This document shows, piece by piece, positions 9,607 to 22,300 of a DNA stretch of 64,000 bases. The position numbers were made by a program, and so were the translations under genes. Source of the DNA: Microbacterium aurugineum (GTDB lineage Bacteria; Actinomycetota; Actinomycetes; Actinomycetales; Microbacteriaceae). The DNA is taken from positions 2,985,411 through 3,049,410 of the forward strand of contig NZ_CP078078.1 in assembly GCF_023101205.1 (NCBI RefSeq), given 5' to 3'. Within the stretch, counting starts at the first letter, position 1. Each line of letters starts with the position of its first letter. Below the pieces are notes generated by a model, which worked only from the letters and a program-made list of their open reading frames with translations, was not told where the DNA came from and did no database searches.

Positions 9607-10424
9607 CAGCGAACCCCTCCTGCTGTGGCTTCTCGTGGACGCGTGTCGGCGTCGATGTCGTCGTCGTCGGTGGCCGTCAGCGTTCCCGGCCGCGACGCGA
9701 CCGAGACCGCGTCCACGACGATCACGGTGATGTTGTCTCGACCCCCGGCGCTCACCGCATCGGCTGTCAAGGCGTCGGCGGCCTTCTGCGGATCGGATTC
9801 CGAGGCCAGCACCTCGCGGATACGCGTGTCCGGCACTTCGGAGGTGAGACCGTCCGAGCAGACGAGGATGCGATCGCCGAGTTCGGCGGGGAACATCCAG
9901 TAGTCGGCGTCGCCCGTGCTACTTGCACCGATGGCGCGGGTGATGATGTTCCGGCGGCGATCCGAGACGGCATCTTCGACGGAGAGCTCACCGGACTCGA
10001 TCAGCTCCTGCACCACGGAGTGATCGACACTGATCTGCTCCAGCTCGCCGTCGGCGAGACGATAGGTCCGGGAGTCTCCGATGTTGACCGCAAGCCAGTA
10101 CCCCATGCCGTCGACCGAGGCGATGACGACACCGCTGAGAGTCGTCCCGGCGCGTCCGTTGCCCGAGGTCGACAGATCCTCGACGCTCGTCCGTGAGACG
10201 GAGAGGGCGTGCCGGACGTCGTCGAGCTCGAGCGCCGGTCGGCCGATGTACCGGGCGAACTCGGCGATGACGGCGGCACTCGCACGCTCACCGGCCTCGT
10301 GCCCGCCCATCCCGTCGGCGACCAGGAACACCGGGGCCGAAGCCAGATGCGCGTCTTCGTTCAGCGCGCGCCGGAGCCCCGGATGCGTCGCCGACCCGGT
10401 GGAGACGATGAGCCCCGGCCTCAT
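9606..10424 (-). CDS. PP2C-family Ser/Thr phosphatase (PrpC-like)
   Basis: 272 residues, Mn/Mg-dependent protein phosphatase that would reverse the adjacent kinase. Visible metal-binding motifs are RALNEDAHLA, VADGMGGHEAG, CSDGLTSEV and GGRDNITVIVVD. There is no membrane segment. The open frame extends upstream to 10,508, but the ATG at 10,424 is chosen: it makes an ATGA overlap with the RDD-FHA gene, and the protein begins MRPGLIVSTGSATHPGLRRALNED, the normal PP2C start. Confidence 0.93.
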   Translation of the reverse strand: MRPGLIVSTGSATHPGLRRALNEDAHLASAPVFLVADGMGGHEAGERASAAVIAEFARYIGRPALELDDVRHALSVSRTSVEDLSTSGNGRAGTTLSGVVIASVDGMGYWLAVNIGDSRTYRLADGELEQISVDHSVVQELIESGELSVEDAVSDRRRNIITRAIGASSTGDADYWMFPAELGDRILVCSDGLTSEVPDTRIREVLASESDPQKAADALTADAVSAGGRDNITVIVVDAVSVASRPGTLTATDDDDIDADTRPREATAGGVR

Positions 10425-11704
10425 GCGTATCCGCCGATCGTCACGATGCGGTCGCCGATCTCGATCGCGTCGCCCAGACGCACCGGCACCCGCTGCCCCG
10501 CCGGGCACGCGATGCGCTGGCCGTCACGGACGATGGTCATCCCGTTGGTCGAGTGGCGATCCCGCACCCATCCGCCGGAGGTCTCGGCGGCCGCCTCGAA
10601 ATGCGTCTTGGAGAGCGACAGCGTCTCGTCGCGCACGGGCACGAGCGTCGCCCCCTCCTCCGGGGCGGGGTTGCGGCCGAAGATGGTCCGTCGCGAGACG
10701 GAGACCCGTGTGCCGTCATCCCACGTGAAGACCAGACGATGGCCGGGGACGCTGATCCGGGTCTCTTCGAGGTCGTCGTCCTGTTCGACGACCTCCGGCG
10801 CTGCCGGCGCGGGTGCCACCGGGAGCGGCGGGACCGGCGGAGCAGCGACCGGCGGAGCAGCGACCGGCGCCGGAGGGGCGGGCGGGACGGGCGACGTCAC
10901 GGGAGCCACGGGGTGCTGCTGGACGGTCGCGTCGAGTTCGGGCTCGGGCTCGGGCTGCGCGGGAGGCTCCGACCGCGACGGCGCATCCTGGGTGATGCCC
11001 GGGACGAAGGCGATGAGGGATCCGCTCTCGGCCACCGGCGCAGGGGGCGCAGCCGGCCGCGGCGGGAGCGACGAGGATGCCGGAGCAACGGGAGCAGCCG
11101 GGGCCGGAACGGCCGGAGCAGCCGACGCCGCCGAAGCAGCCGGAACGGACTGCGGGAGTCCGGGGATCGCCGGTCCGGTCGTCGGTGTAGCAAGGCCCGG
11201 CGCAGAGGCGGACGAGGAGGAAGTGGCCTCGGACGCCGATCCGACGGGACCCGTCTTCCGCGCATCCAGGATCAGAGAGCCTGCGACCTTGTCGTGCCAC
11301 CCCTGGAAGCGCCCCGACCCGTCGAAGAGCGGAGTGAAGTACCCCACCACGACGGCCGCGGCGAGGCCGAAGATCACGTTGCGCAGCAGTGCGCGCCCGA
11401 AGCCGAGCGGGCCGCCGTCCGCAGCGGCGACGAGCTGCACGCCCTGGGCGCGCATGCCGATCGAGCCGGCCCCTGCCTGCATGACGGTGTAGACCACGAA
11501 CCAGCCGAGCAGCACCAGGCTCACCACCGGACCGCCGACGAGGAGGACTCCCACCATCCCCTCGACACTGCCGGTGAGCGACGCGGCGACCAGGAGTCCC
11601 CCGCCGAGCACGATCGCGAGGCCCCCGGCGATCAGGGCATCGATGACATAGGCGACCGCGCGACGGGAGAGGGGCGCGATCTGATCGAGCGCAGGCTGCG
11701 TCAT
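10421..11704 (-). CDS. RDD membrane protein with C-terminal FHA domain (second copy)
   Basis: 427 residues with the same plan as the protein at 4,675: an RDD domain (about 10-165, PLSRRAVAYVIDALIAGG and several hydrophobic helices), a long alanine/proline linker (about 170-320), and a C-terminal FHA domain (about 330-427) with IFGRNP, LSKTHFEA and DRHSTNGM. Two copies at either end of the signalling block suggest two membrane docking points for phosphorylated partners. It overlaps both neighbours by 4 nt. Confidence 0.85.
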   Translation of the reverse strand: MTQPALDQIAPLSRRAVAYVIDALIAGGLAIVLGGGLLVAASLTGSVEGMVGVLLVGGPVVSLVLLGWFVVYTVMQAGAGSIGMRAQGVQLVAAADGGPLGFGRALLRNVIFGLAAAVVVGYFTPLFDGSGRFQGWHDKVAGSLILDARKTGPVGSASEATSSSSASAPGLATPTTGPAIPGLPQSVPAASAASAAPAVPAPAAPVAPASSSLPPRPAAPPAPVAESGSLIAFVPGITQDAPSRSEPPAQPEPEPELDATVQQHPVAPVTSPVPPAPPAPVAAPPVAAPPVPPLPVAPAPAAPEVVEQDDDLEETRISVPGHRLVFTWDDGTRVSVSRRTIFGRNPAPEEGATLVPVRDETLSLSKTHFEAAAETSGGWVRDRHSTNGMTIVRDGQRIACPAGQRVPVRLGDAIEIGDRIVTIGGYA

Positions 11705-14097
11705 GGGGTCTCACTCTCGGAGGACGGGGGCGTCGTGCTGTTCTTGATGGTGCCAGGTTCGCGGCGTACGCGCGCGGTCGCGGCGTCCTTGAGGCTCTGC
11801 AGGCCGTTCGAGATCGCGGTGCCGCCGACGAGCGAGCGAACGCTCAAGCGCGCCTTCACGCGCTTCCAGAAACCGGCGTCCTTGCCGAGACCGCCGACAA
11901 TGCCGTCGACCTCGTGCCAGAAGGACTCGACGTCTTGTGGGCTCGGCTCTGTGGGGCCGAACACCTCGGCGTCGGCCCGCTCGGCGAGCGCGGTGACCTG
12001 TGGAACCGTCAGCGCGGTGGCCACGACCTCGGCTTCCTCGGTCCGGGTGCCTCCGGGCGTGAGCCGCGCACCGTAGTCGATCGCGCGATCGGTCAGCTCG
12101 TCCCACCCGCCACTGATGCGGTCGGCGGTGCGCGCGGCGGCGCGGCGCGACCGACGCTTCGCCGCCTTCCAGGCGCCGATCACGATGAACGGCGACGCGA
12201 GGAGCGTGATCACCGCGAGCGAGATGCCACCGATCACGAGGATCGCACCGATGATGCCGGCGAGGTTCAGGCTCTCGTCCTCGGACTCCCGGTCGTCGGG
12301 AAGGGTGGGCGGCAGATCGACGGGTTCCTGCGGCGGGGGTGGCGGCTGCAGCACCTGCGGCTTCGGGTCGACGCGGGGCTTGGTGTTCTGGTCGTTCGGC
12401 ACCTGGTCTTCGGGCGGAGTCGGGTTGAAGGTCACCCAACCGATGCCCTCGAAGTTCACCTCGACCCAGGCGTGGACGTTGTCGCCGGTGGCGGTGAACA
12501 CCGCTTCCCCCGCCTGCTCCTCGTCGGGGTAGTACCCCATGACGACGCGCGCCGGGATGTCGAGCTGCCCCGCGAGCAGTGCCATCGCCACGGCATACTG
12601 CTCGTCGTCACCGATCATCTGGTCGGCACCGACCAACGTCGAGATGCGCTCGGCGGTGTGGCCCGCACGGGACAGCACCTCTCCCTCGAGCCCGTGGCTG
12701 AAGAAGCCGCCCTCGGAGAGGAAGTTCTCCAACGCCCGCACCTGCTCGATCGGCGTCTCCGCACCCGACACGGTCTCCGCCGCGAGCGAGGTGAGCTCTT
12801 CCGGCACGTTGCTCGACGTCGGCAGCGCCACCTTGCCGAACGGCACCTCGGCGAGCTGTTCGTCATCGGGGACGGCGGGCACGACGGCATCCACGACGTA
12901 CTCGTCACCCTGGGTGAGCTTCGGCGTCGCGACCGCGGTACCGGTCACGGTGTTGACGTACGTGCCACGACGCAGGTCTTCGGCGCGCGCTCCCTCGAAC
13001 CGGATCTCGGACAGCTCTCCGGCGGTCGGCATCCAGACACCGCGGTAGCCGTCGATCGCGAACTTCAGCGTGACCGGGACGCCCTCGGCATCCGGTGCCA
13101 TGTTGGAGCGCAACGGTGCGAACGCGCTCGACGACGTCGGGCCGCCGTCCGTGACGTTGTAGACCATGCCGTCGAACTGATCCATGACCGCGGTGCGGAC
13201 GCGTGCGCCCTGGGGGAGACCCTGCACCGTGAAGAGGGTCTCGGAGGCCTCGTCGCGCACGTTCTTTCGGAACGCCTGCAACGGGCTCGGGTAGTCGCGG
13301 ATGTCGAACGGCGGGATGATCACGTCGCGGAACACGTGCCGCGGCTGTGCCGGGTTCGCGACGGCGCTCGCGGCGACGCCGGTGCCTGCGGCGACGGCCA
13401 GCACGGCGACGCCCGCCAGCAGCCGTCGGGTGCGCATCTGCGTCGCACGCGAAGGGTCGACCTCGCTGACGGAGACGGCCATGTTCTGTGGTGCCCACAA
13501 TTGCCGCAGAGCGAGCCACGACATGCTCACCACGGCGAAGACGAGCCCCTGCACCAGAGGGAAGGCGGGCTCCGGTGTGCCGAGGGCGATGACGAGCATC
13601 AGCAGCACCCCGGCCGGGAGCAGTGCCCAGGCGACCTGTGGCAGCCGGAGCGCGAGAGACGCGGTGAGCGTGGTGACGACGAGCGCCAGCAGGAACGGGA
13701 CCACCAGGTGTCCGTCGACCGCAGCCACGGGGGCGACGGTGGTGAGCATCTGCTTCCAGGCGGTAACGGTCCCCACCGCGAGCTTCTGCAGCGTCTCGAT
13801 CGTCGGGATGACGCCGAGGATGGAGGTCTGCGGGAGCGCGAGGGCCCCGCCGAAGACGAAGTAGGCGGCGACCGTGAGCCCCGTCGTGATCAGGATGCCC
13901 CATCGTCGCCAGGTCGCGACGGCCGCGATCGCCAGCCCGATCAGGATGCCGCCGACGGCGGCCGGGAGAAAGGACGGACCGGCGAACGTCGGCCAGAAGC
14001 CGATCAGCGCGGTCGTCACGAGGAGTGCGGTCGCTCCCAGATCGAGGATCCATCGGCGCACGGCGAGACCCCCGGGGCCGGCGGCGGGCACGGTCAT
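11701..14097 (-). CDS. Transglutaminase-fold membrane protein, catalytic triad apparently lost
   Basis: 798 residues. The N-terminal third has about six membrane helices (to about 215), as in TgpA-type proteins. An outer region with a transglutaminase-like core follows (about 470-565), then a proline-rich stretch, one more membrane helix (about 620-655) and a cytoplasmic tail. The core aligns with the family motif around GDDEQYAVAMALLA...IPARVVMGYYP and DNVHAWVEV...GWVTFNPTP. The cysteine expected before EQ is Asp (498), His542 is kept, and the expected Asp is Asn (558). The nucleotide sequence confirms both changes, so transamidation or protease activity is unlikely and a binding or scaffold role is more probable. 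It overlaps the DUF58 gene by 4 nt, the usual MoxR-DUF58-transglutaminase order. Confidence 0.88.
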   Translation of the reverse strand: MTVPAAGPGGLAVRRWILDLGATALLVTTALIGFWPTFAGPSFLPAAVGGILIGLAIAAVATWRRWGILITTGLTVAAYFVFGGALALPQTSILGVIPTIETLQKLAVGTVTAWKQMLTTVAPVAAVDGHLVVPFLLALVVTTLTASLALRLPQVAWALLPAGVLLMLVIALGTPEPAFPLVQGLVFAVVSMSWLALRQLWAPQNMAVSVSEVDPSRATQMRTRRLLAGVAVLAVAAGTGVAASAVANPAQPRHVFRDVIIPPFDIRDYPSPLQAFRKNVRDEASETLFTVQGLPQGARVRTAVMDQFDGMVYNVTDGGPTSSSAFAPLRSNMAPDAEGVPVTLKFAIDGYRGVWMPTAGELSEIRFEGARAEDLRRGTYVNTVTGTAVATPKLTQGDEYVVDAVVPAVPDDEQLAEVPFGKVALPTSSNVPEELTSLAAETVSGAETPIEQVRALENFLSEGGFFSHGLEGEVLSRAGHTAERISTLVGADQMIGDDEQYAVAMALLAGQLDIPARVVMGYYPDEEQAGEAVFTATGDNVHAWVEVNFEGIGWVTFNPTPPEDQVPNDQNTKPRVDPKPQVLQPPPPPQEPVDLPPTLPDDRESEDESLNLAGIIGAILVIGGISLAVITLLASPFIVIGAWKAAKRRSRRAAARTADRISGGWDELTDRAIDYGARLTPGGTRTEEAEVVATALTVPQVTALAERADAEVFGPTEPSPQDVESFWHEVDGIVGGLGKDAGFWKRVKARLSVRSLVGGTAISNGLQSLKDAATARVRREPGTIKNSTTPPSSESETP

Positions 14098-15355
14098 GCG
14101 AGAACCTTCTGCAGAGCGAGCGGAATCTGTTCGAGCGCGCCGACGGTGACCACGTCCGCGTCACCGATCCGCCGAAGCGTCGGAGCGGACACGCTGGTGT
14201 CGGCGACGACGGCCAGCGCCTTCGCGCCGAAGGGCAGCCGCGAGCACGCGAGGCGCAGATCGTCGGAGCGCACCCGCGAGCCGCACACGAGCACCACCAC
14301 ACTGGCGAGAGGCATCGTGACCGACACGATCCCGGCGAGGTCGGCGATGCCGCCCTCGCGCGGCTTGCTGCCCTCGACGGCGGAGAGGGAGTCCAACAGC
14401 TGCTTTCCGGTGCCGGCCGGGAGCTCGCGCCCCTGCACGCGCACGTCGACGCGCTGCGAGTCGCGGAGCGCGCGGAGGCCGATCGAGCCCGCGGCCGAGA
14501 TACCGAGCTCGAAGTCCTCGGCGGTCGCGTAGTCGGACAGCGAGCGCGACAGACCGATCACGAAGTGGGAACGCCGCGTCTCCTCGTACTGGCGGACCAT
14601 CATCGTGCCGGTGCGGGCGGTCGAACGCCAGTGCACATGACGCAGGTCATCGCCCGGCTGATACTCCAGAAGCGCGTGGAAGGAGACGTCGTCGCGCGAG
14701 AGGTCCGTGGCCGGAAGCCCCTCCAGGTCGCGCAGGTAGCCGAGGGACTGTCCGTCGAACAGCACGGTGCGCGGATGCACGAACAGGTCCACCGGGTCGT
14801 CGCGGCGGTGCGCCCGTTCGAAGAGACCGAGCGGGTCTCCGCGCACGACACTCACGGGTCCGACCTTGACGACGCCGCGCTTCTGGGTCGGGATGGCGAA
14901 GAGCTCCTCCGCCTCCTCTCCGGGGGCCAGGCGCTGGATCCCGAACTCCCCACGACCGGCCCCCACCGGGAGCACCACGCGCGAGGGCAGGATCGCCCTG
15001 TTGCCACGGTTGGCGAGGGTGAGTGCGCCGACCGCGCGCTCGCCCACCACCACACGGGTGCGGGCGAGGTCGAGCGACACGTCGTAGGCGGTGCGGCCGA
15101 TGAGGAACAGCGCGCACAGGGTGACGGCGATCGCGATCACAACGGCGGCGACCGTGAACTCCGCCCAGCCGGCGATCTGTCCGAGCACCCAGAACACGAT
15201 GGCGAGGGACATCAGCACCCACGCGAGCGGACGGATCGCCGCGGTGATCTTCCGGAGGCGCGTCAGGGCACGGGCACCGAGGACGGCCGCGATGTCACGC
15301 CATCCGGCGTCGCGTTCCGTCGGCGGCGTCGACGCCTGAAGGGCCTCCGCGGTCA

Positions 15356-15356
<1 letters not shown>
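14094..15356 (-). CDS. DUF58 protein
   Basis: 420 residues. Two membrane helices near the N-terminus (about 43-90, PLAWVLMSLAIVFWVLG and FTVAAVVIAIAVTLCALFLIG), a beta-rich middle, then the DUF58 signature FHALLEYQPGDDLRHVHW followed by RSTARTGTMMVRQYEE (about 225-262) and a von Willebrand A-like C-terminal part. DUF58 proteins accompany MoxR ATPases and transglutaminase-fold proteins; they are thought to be part of an assembly or chaperone complex, with unknown substrate. It starts with a 1-nt overlap on moxR (15356) and overlaps the next gene by 4 nt. Confidence 0.9.
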
Positions 15357-16327
<971 letters not shown>

Positions 16328-16363
16328 GGGAGTACTGCTTCCTCTCGGATGGAAGGGGCGCCG

Positions 16364-19300
16364 CTACCAGGCACGGCGTTCGTAGTCGGTGTTGCCGATC
16401 GTGACCCACACCTCGTAGCCACGGCCACCCGCGCCGTGGAAGCAGCCGATCTCGATGGAACCGTTGGCGGGGATGTTCCAACTCGAGCCGCCCGCGAACT
16501 TCGGTCCTGCGAGTGGCGCATTGCTGTTGCACCAGACCTGGTACCTCCCGGCAGGGAAGTTCGAGGTGTTGATGACGAACTTCGCGCAGGTGCCGTCGGT
16601 GCACTGCCCTGGCCAGTTCCCGGCCGTGCCTCTCGTCACCCAGGCACGGGGCTGCGGCGGGGGCGAAGAGGTCGCGGATGCGGTCCCACTGGGATCGGAC
16701 CAGGCGCCCGTCGAGTCCTGCGCGCGGGCGCGGATCGAGTGCGTCTGGCTGTGCCCGTTCCCGACGTCGGTCGAGCCGGTCTTGCTCACGTTCTGCCAGC
16801 CGCCGCCATCGATGCTGATCTGCACGTTCTCGATGGGTCGTCCGTTGTCGGAACCGTTGGCGTTCCACTTCAGACGCACCTGGGTGGAGAGCGGATCCGC
16901 GCTGACCGACGGGGCGTGCGGCTTGCCGTACGGCTTGCCGCTGGCCGACTTCGATGCGGCTCCCGCGTACGTGGAGCCGCTGACGTTCGCGACGGCGCGC
17001 ACCTCGACACTGTAGGAGGTTCCGTTGGTCAGTCCACCGATCTTCTGGTTTCCGGGAAGGGCCGACCATCCGCCGCCGCCGTTCAGACGGTACTGGTAGC
17101 TGATCTCGTTGCTCGCCGCCCCACCGCTGGAACCGGCGTTGAAGGCGAGGGTGAGACTGCGATCCCCGTCCGTGACCTTCAGGCCCGTCGGCGCTCCCGG
17201 CGGGATGACCCCGCGGCGAGGGGCCGACTGCGCACTCATCTCGCCCCACCCGGCCTTGTTGTAGGCCTGGATGCGGTAGGTGTACGGGGTCTGGGAGGGT
17301 TGGACCTGGATGGCCTGGCTCCGCGCCTCGGGCCCGGGGGTCAGCGTGTTCACGACCTGGCCGCCCTGCAGGATCTCGAGACGGTATACCTGGATGGCGT
17401 CACCGTTGTTGTCGGGCGCGACCCAGTTCACCTGCATCTGGGCCTGGTCGCCGACCGGGGCGAGCTCGGTCGTCGTGGGCGCGGCGGGAGCCTTCGGCGG
17501 GCCGGCCGGGATCTCGGAGGCGGACCAGCCGCTCCAACTGGAGGGGTCGGGGGCCCTGTTGTGCGCCTGGACCCGCACCTGGTAGTCCGAGCCGTTCTCG
17601 AGCCCTTCCCACGTGGTGGAGTTGCCCGTGACCTCCTTCTGCGTGACGCCGGACGGCGGCGCGGGCGAGATCTCGAGCGTGTACCGCTCGACCGGCGAGC
17701 CCGGGGTGCTCGGCGTCTTCCAGGCCACCTTGAGGGACTTGTCCCCGAAGTCCAGAGAGGGCGGGTTCGGTGTGTCGGGACGCGCATCGGGCCGCGCCGG
17801 AGCGGAGGCCGCGGAGGGCTGCGACTCGCCCACACGGTTGGTCGCGGTCACCTGGAACGTGTATTCGACGTTGTTGGTGAGGCCGTCGAGCGTGCACGTC
17901 GTGGACTGGCACTCCTTGGTGTACGGGTTCCCGCCCACGGACCTCACGGTGTACTTCGTGATCTCGGCTCCGTTGTTCGACGGCGCGGAGAACGACACCA
18001 CGACCGTGCGGTCCTGCACGCTCGCGATGACCGGAACCCCGGGCGCGTCCGGAACGTCCTGCACCGTGACGACGATCTGTCCGTTGACCTCCCGATCGGG
18101 GTCCTCCGTCGCGTCCTGGATGCGATAGCGGACGACGAGCGTGCCCACGAACGACTTCGTCGGAGTGATGGTCACCTGGTCGTCGGTGAAGCCGACCTCG
18201 CCGCCGCCGGACTCGGTCACCGCGGACACGATCTTCAGCGGGGTCTCGGGGAACGGGTTGAAGTCGTTGGCGAGAGCGGGGACCGTGATGGTCTCGCCCG
18301 CATCCGCTTCGGAGATGGTGTCGGTGTTGGCCGCGGGCATGGGACGGGTCGATGCTGTGACGAGCACCGTGACGGTGCCCTCCACCGGCTCGGTCGTGCC
18401 GTCGGACACGCGGAGCTTCAGCGTGACCGTCGTCCCCTTCTTGGCGTTCGACGACGCTTCCACGCGGAGTTCGTCGCCGTCGACCCGCGCGGAGACGCCC
18501 TTGCCCTCGCCGCCGACGAGTGCGTAGTCGTGCTTCCCCTTGTCTTCGGGGTCGGGGTCGTCGGTCAGCGCGGCGAGGTCCAGCGCCACCGCCGATTCAC
18601 CGGGTGCCACGTTGACCTGTCCCTGGACGAACGTCGGCTGCTGGTTCTCCGGCGGCAGCACGTTGATGGGGATGCTGAGCGTGGCCTTGCGCCCCTCCGG
18701 GTCGTCGGGCCCATCGCCGTCCGTGACCTCGAACGTGAGCGCGTCGGGCCCGAAGTAGCCGTCGGCGGACGTGTAGACCAGTGTCTTCGCGTCTTGGAGG
18801 AGATCTGCGCCGTCGGCATGGCTCGCGCTGATCTTCGCCTTCTCGGTGATGACGACGTCGCCGCCGCCCGCCACCGTCACGTACTTCGACAGCGGCAGGA
18901 TCTCGGTCTCGCCACTGACCACTTCGAGCGGCTTCGTCGACGTGAGCGTCGGGCGAAGGTCTGCCCGCGAGGGGACGAAGATGAACGCCGACGCCTGCAG
19001 GTCGTCGCGGTCGGTGAGGGTGTACCGGATCAACTGCAGCTCGTCCGTGACGGTGACGCGCACCTTCCCGTTCTCGAGCCGTGTGCCGCCTTCGCCGACA
19101 TCGACCGTGAGCCGGTCGGTCGTGCCGTCCGGGTCTTCGTCATTGGCCAGGATGTCGAGGTCCGCGGTCAGTCCGCCGTCCTTCAGATCCGCGGGCTGCA
19201 ATCGGTCGTCGCGTGCGACGGGAGCTTGCAGGGGAACGTCTTCGTCGACCGTGATCTGCAGGGTCGCCATCGCCGTCGCCCCGCGGGAATCCGACACGGT

Positions 19301-22300
19301 GTACTGCAGCGAGGTCTCGGTGGGCGCGTCGGGTGCCTGAACGAGCACGCGGTCACCGGAGACCCGCGCATCCAACCCCTCCGGAAGCTCGAGCCCGTCC
19401 TTGACGAGGGAGACCTTGTCGCCCTCGGGATCGGAGTCGTTCGCGAGGACGGGCACGGCGATCTCACGCCCCGGTCGCACGACCACGGCGTCCTTCACCG
19501 CATACGGCGGCTGGTTGATCTCCTCCGCGGGGGCGATGCCGACGCGGATCGTGGCGACGCCCTCCTTGCCGAGGCGATCGCGCACGCGGTACTTGAACAC
19601 GTCGACGCCGGACGCCCCGTCGAACGCTTCGTACGTGAAGTAGTTCGGCCCGTTGAGCACCCGTCCCTTGCTCGGACTCGAATCGAGGCCGACCAGCTCC
19701 ACGGAGTCGCCGTCGGTGTCGATGCCGTCCAGCGGGACGGCGATGTTCACCTCGGTGCCGGCGAGCGTGCGCGCCACGAGGTCTTGAGGACGCGGAGCGG
19801 CGTTCTTCTCCTCGTCGATCGGCAGGATCTGGATGGTGACGTAGCCGGCGGCCTTCTGCTGGCGCGAGTCGACGACCTCATAGGTGAGGTACACCGTCTT
19901 GGCCTCCGGGCCCGCTTTGAAGCGCACCGCGTCCTGCGAGACGAACGCCTCGCCGTCCTCCGGGTCGACGAAGGGCTCGATGAGCTCCGGCTCGAGGTGC
20001 ATGACGTCGTCGCTGGGATGCGTGTCGTTGTCGAGCACCGGGATCGTGACCACATCGCCGGCGCGCACGGTCGCCGTATCCGGGTTGGCGATCGGCTGGA
20101 GGAGTTCGTCCGGCGCGGGGATGGGGATCACCACGACCTCACCCTCGGCCGACTTCGAGCCGTTCGAGATCCGGTACTTGATCCGCACCTGCTCCTCGAG
20201 CGCTCCCTGATCGGTGATGCGCAGCGTCTCGTGGTTGAGCACCGAGACCGAGATGCCGCTGTTCGGCTCCAGCGACACCGACTGCACCACGAGGATCCCC
20301 CCGCCGGGATCGGTGTCGTTGTTGAGCACGCCGAGCAGCACATCCCCGCCGGTGGGCAGGAGCGCGACGTCACGAACGGCGACCGGCGGGAGGTCGGTCT
20401 CCGATTCGGGCATCACGTCGACGCGGACGAGACCCTCGCCGTTCTTGGGCCCGGTGGTGACCTGGTACTGCACGTAGTAGACCCCGGCCTTCTCCGCCAT
20501 GAAGGAGAAGGTCTTGTTCGGGGTGTTCGGGATGATCGTCGCGCCCGGGGTGTCGAGAACCCGGCTGAGGCGCAGCGGCTCGCGGGAGGTGCTCGTGTCA
20601 TTCGCCGTCGGCGCGATGGTGACCTGCTCGCCCACCTTGGTGATGACGTGGTCGGCGTTGGTCTTCGGGTTGGTCGAGCCCTGCGGCCGGACATCGAGCG
20701 CGATCGTCGACGTGCCCAGCTTTCCGAAGGCGTCCGCCACGGTCACCTGCACGTCTTTGCGTCCTTGCAGGCTGGCGGTGGCCTTGTAGGTGATCTGACC
20801 GTCCTTGCTGAAGTCGACCTCGTCGCCGGGAGCCGCGATCACCTCCTTCAGATAGATGTCGTCGCCGTCAGGATCGATCCAGTCGGGGAGGATGTTGTAC
20901 GAGATCGTGCCGCCGGTCTCCACGGCGAGCGCGGTCTTGCGCTTGGGCGTCGGAGCGCCGTTCTCGTTCCAGTCGTGCACGGCGAGCGACACGACGGCCG
21001 TGTCTTTGCCCCCGCGTCCGTCGTCGACCTCATAGGTGAAACTCGCGGTACCGGAGGCCTTCTCTTCGACGGCGATCTGGAGCGAGCCGCCGTTGTTGAT
21101 CGGCTGGACGGTGCCGATCGCGGGCTGCGCCTCGGCGAGGGCCGCGACGAGCACATCCCCGTCGGGGTCGTTGTCGTTGTCGAGCACGGGGAGCAGCGTC
21201 GTGGCACCCGGCCGCACACCGTAGGAGTCGTCCTCCGCGATCGGCGGGGTGTTCTGCTCGCTGCGCTCCGGAAGGGTGGTCTCGACGGTCTCCTCGGTCG
21301 AGTCCTCCTCGTTCTCCGTCTCGCCCTCGGGCGGAGTCAGGTCGTTCCAGTTGTCGACGCGCTGCAGGCTCTCGTTGGCCATCCAGGCGGCACCGCCGAC
21401 GGCATCGTTGAGGATGATCACGTCCCGGTTCACGCGGAAGGTCAGGTTCGCGGAATCCTCTGCTCCCTCGATCGGGGAGTTCACGTCGTTGGAATCGCCG
21501 GGGCATTCCCGGATGAAGGTCGCCGAACCCGCCCAGGCACCGTAGGTGCAGCCGCGGAGCCAGACCGGTGCGGCGGCCGTACCCGCGCTCCCGGCCGAGG
21601 TCTCTTCGGGGTCGCTGCCGTCGAGCGGCACACGCACCAGAGCGGACGGGGTGGCGATCGCGACCGCGTCGTTCGCGGCGGACGCCTGTTGCAGCACGGC
21701 ATCCTTCGCGCCCGGGACCTCCGTGCGGAAGCCGCCCGGGGTCGTGACGACGCCCGCCGCCTCGTCGAACACCACGGGCGTGCGACCCACGGCGGTGATC
21801 GTCGGCTTCGCGGCCGCATCGACCTCGCCGACCGAAGCCGTGGAGGTGTCCCGCGGCGCACCTTCGTTGTCGACGGGAACGGTCACGACCTCGCCGCGCT
21901 CGGCGGAGAGTGCGAACACCGTGCCGTCATCGGCGACGGTGACGTCGGCGTTCTCGCCCAGCTCGGCGACGGGTTCCGCCGCCTCGATCTCGAACGACGC
22001 GATGCCCTTCACCGGGACGACCCAGAGATCTCCGGACTTCTCATCCAGGATCGCCGCCGTGTTCGCACCCATCGCGACCTTGGCGGTGGAGGGGATGATC
22101 GCCGAATCTCCGAGCGAGACCCGTGCCGGGTCGATCGCCGTCACGGTCGATGCACTCTCGTCGACGACGAGCACGTTCGCTGCGGCCTGGAGGATGTCGT
22201 AGTTCTCGCTCGTGGTGCGCAGACCGCCGTCGAGGACCGTGGACTCGTTGTTGAAATGCCCGACGAGCAGGCTCGAGGTCTTGGTGATCCAGACGCCGCC

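Noticed and set aside
10425..10508. Longer PP2C start at 10,508
   Set aside because: The extra 28 residues are Arg/Asp-rich antisense-like sequence inside the upstream gene; ATGA overlap supports 10,424.
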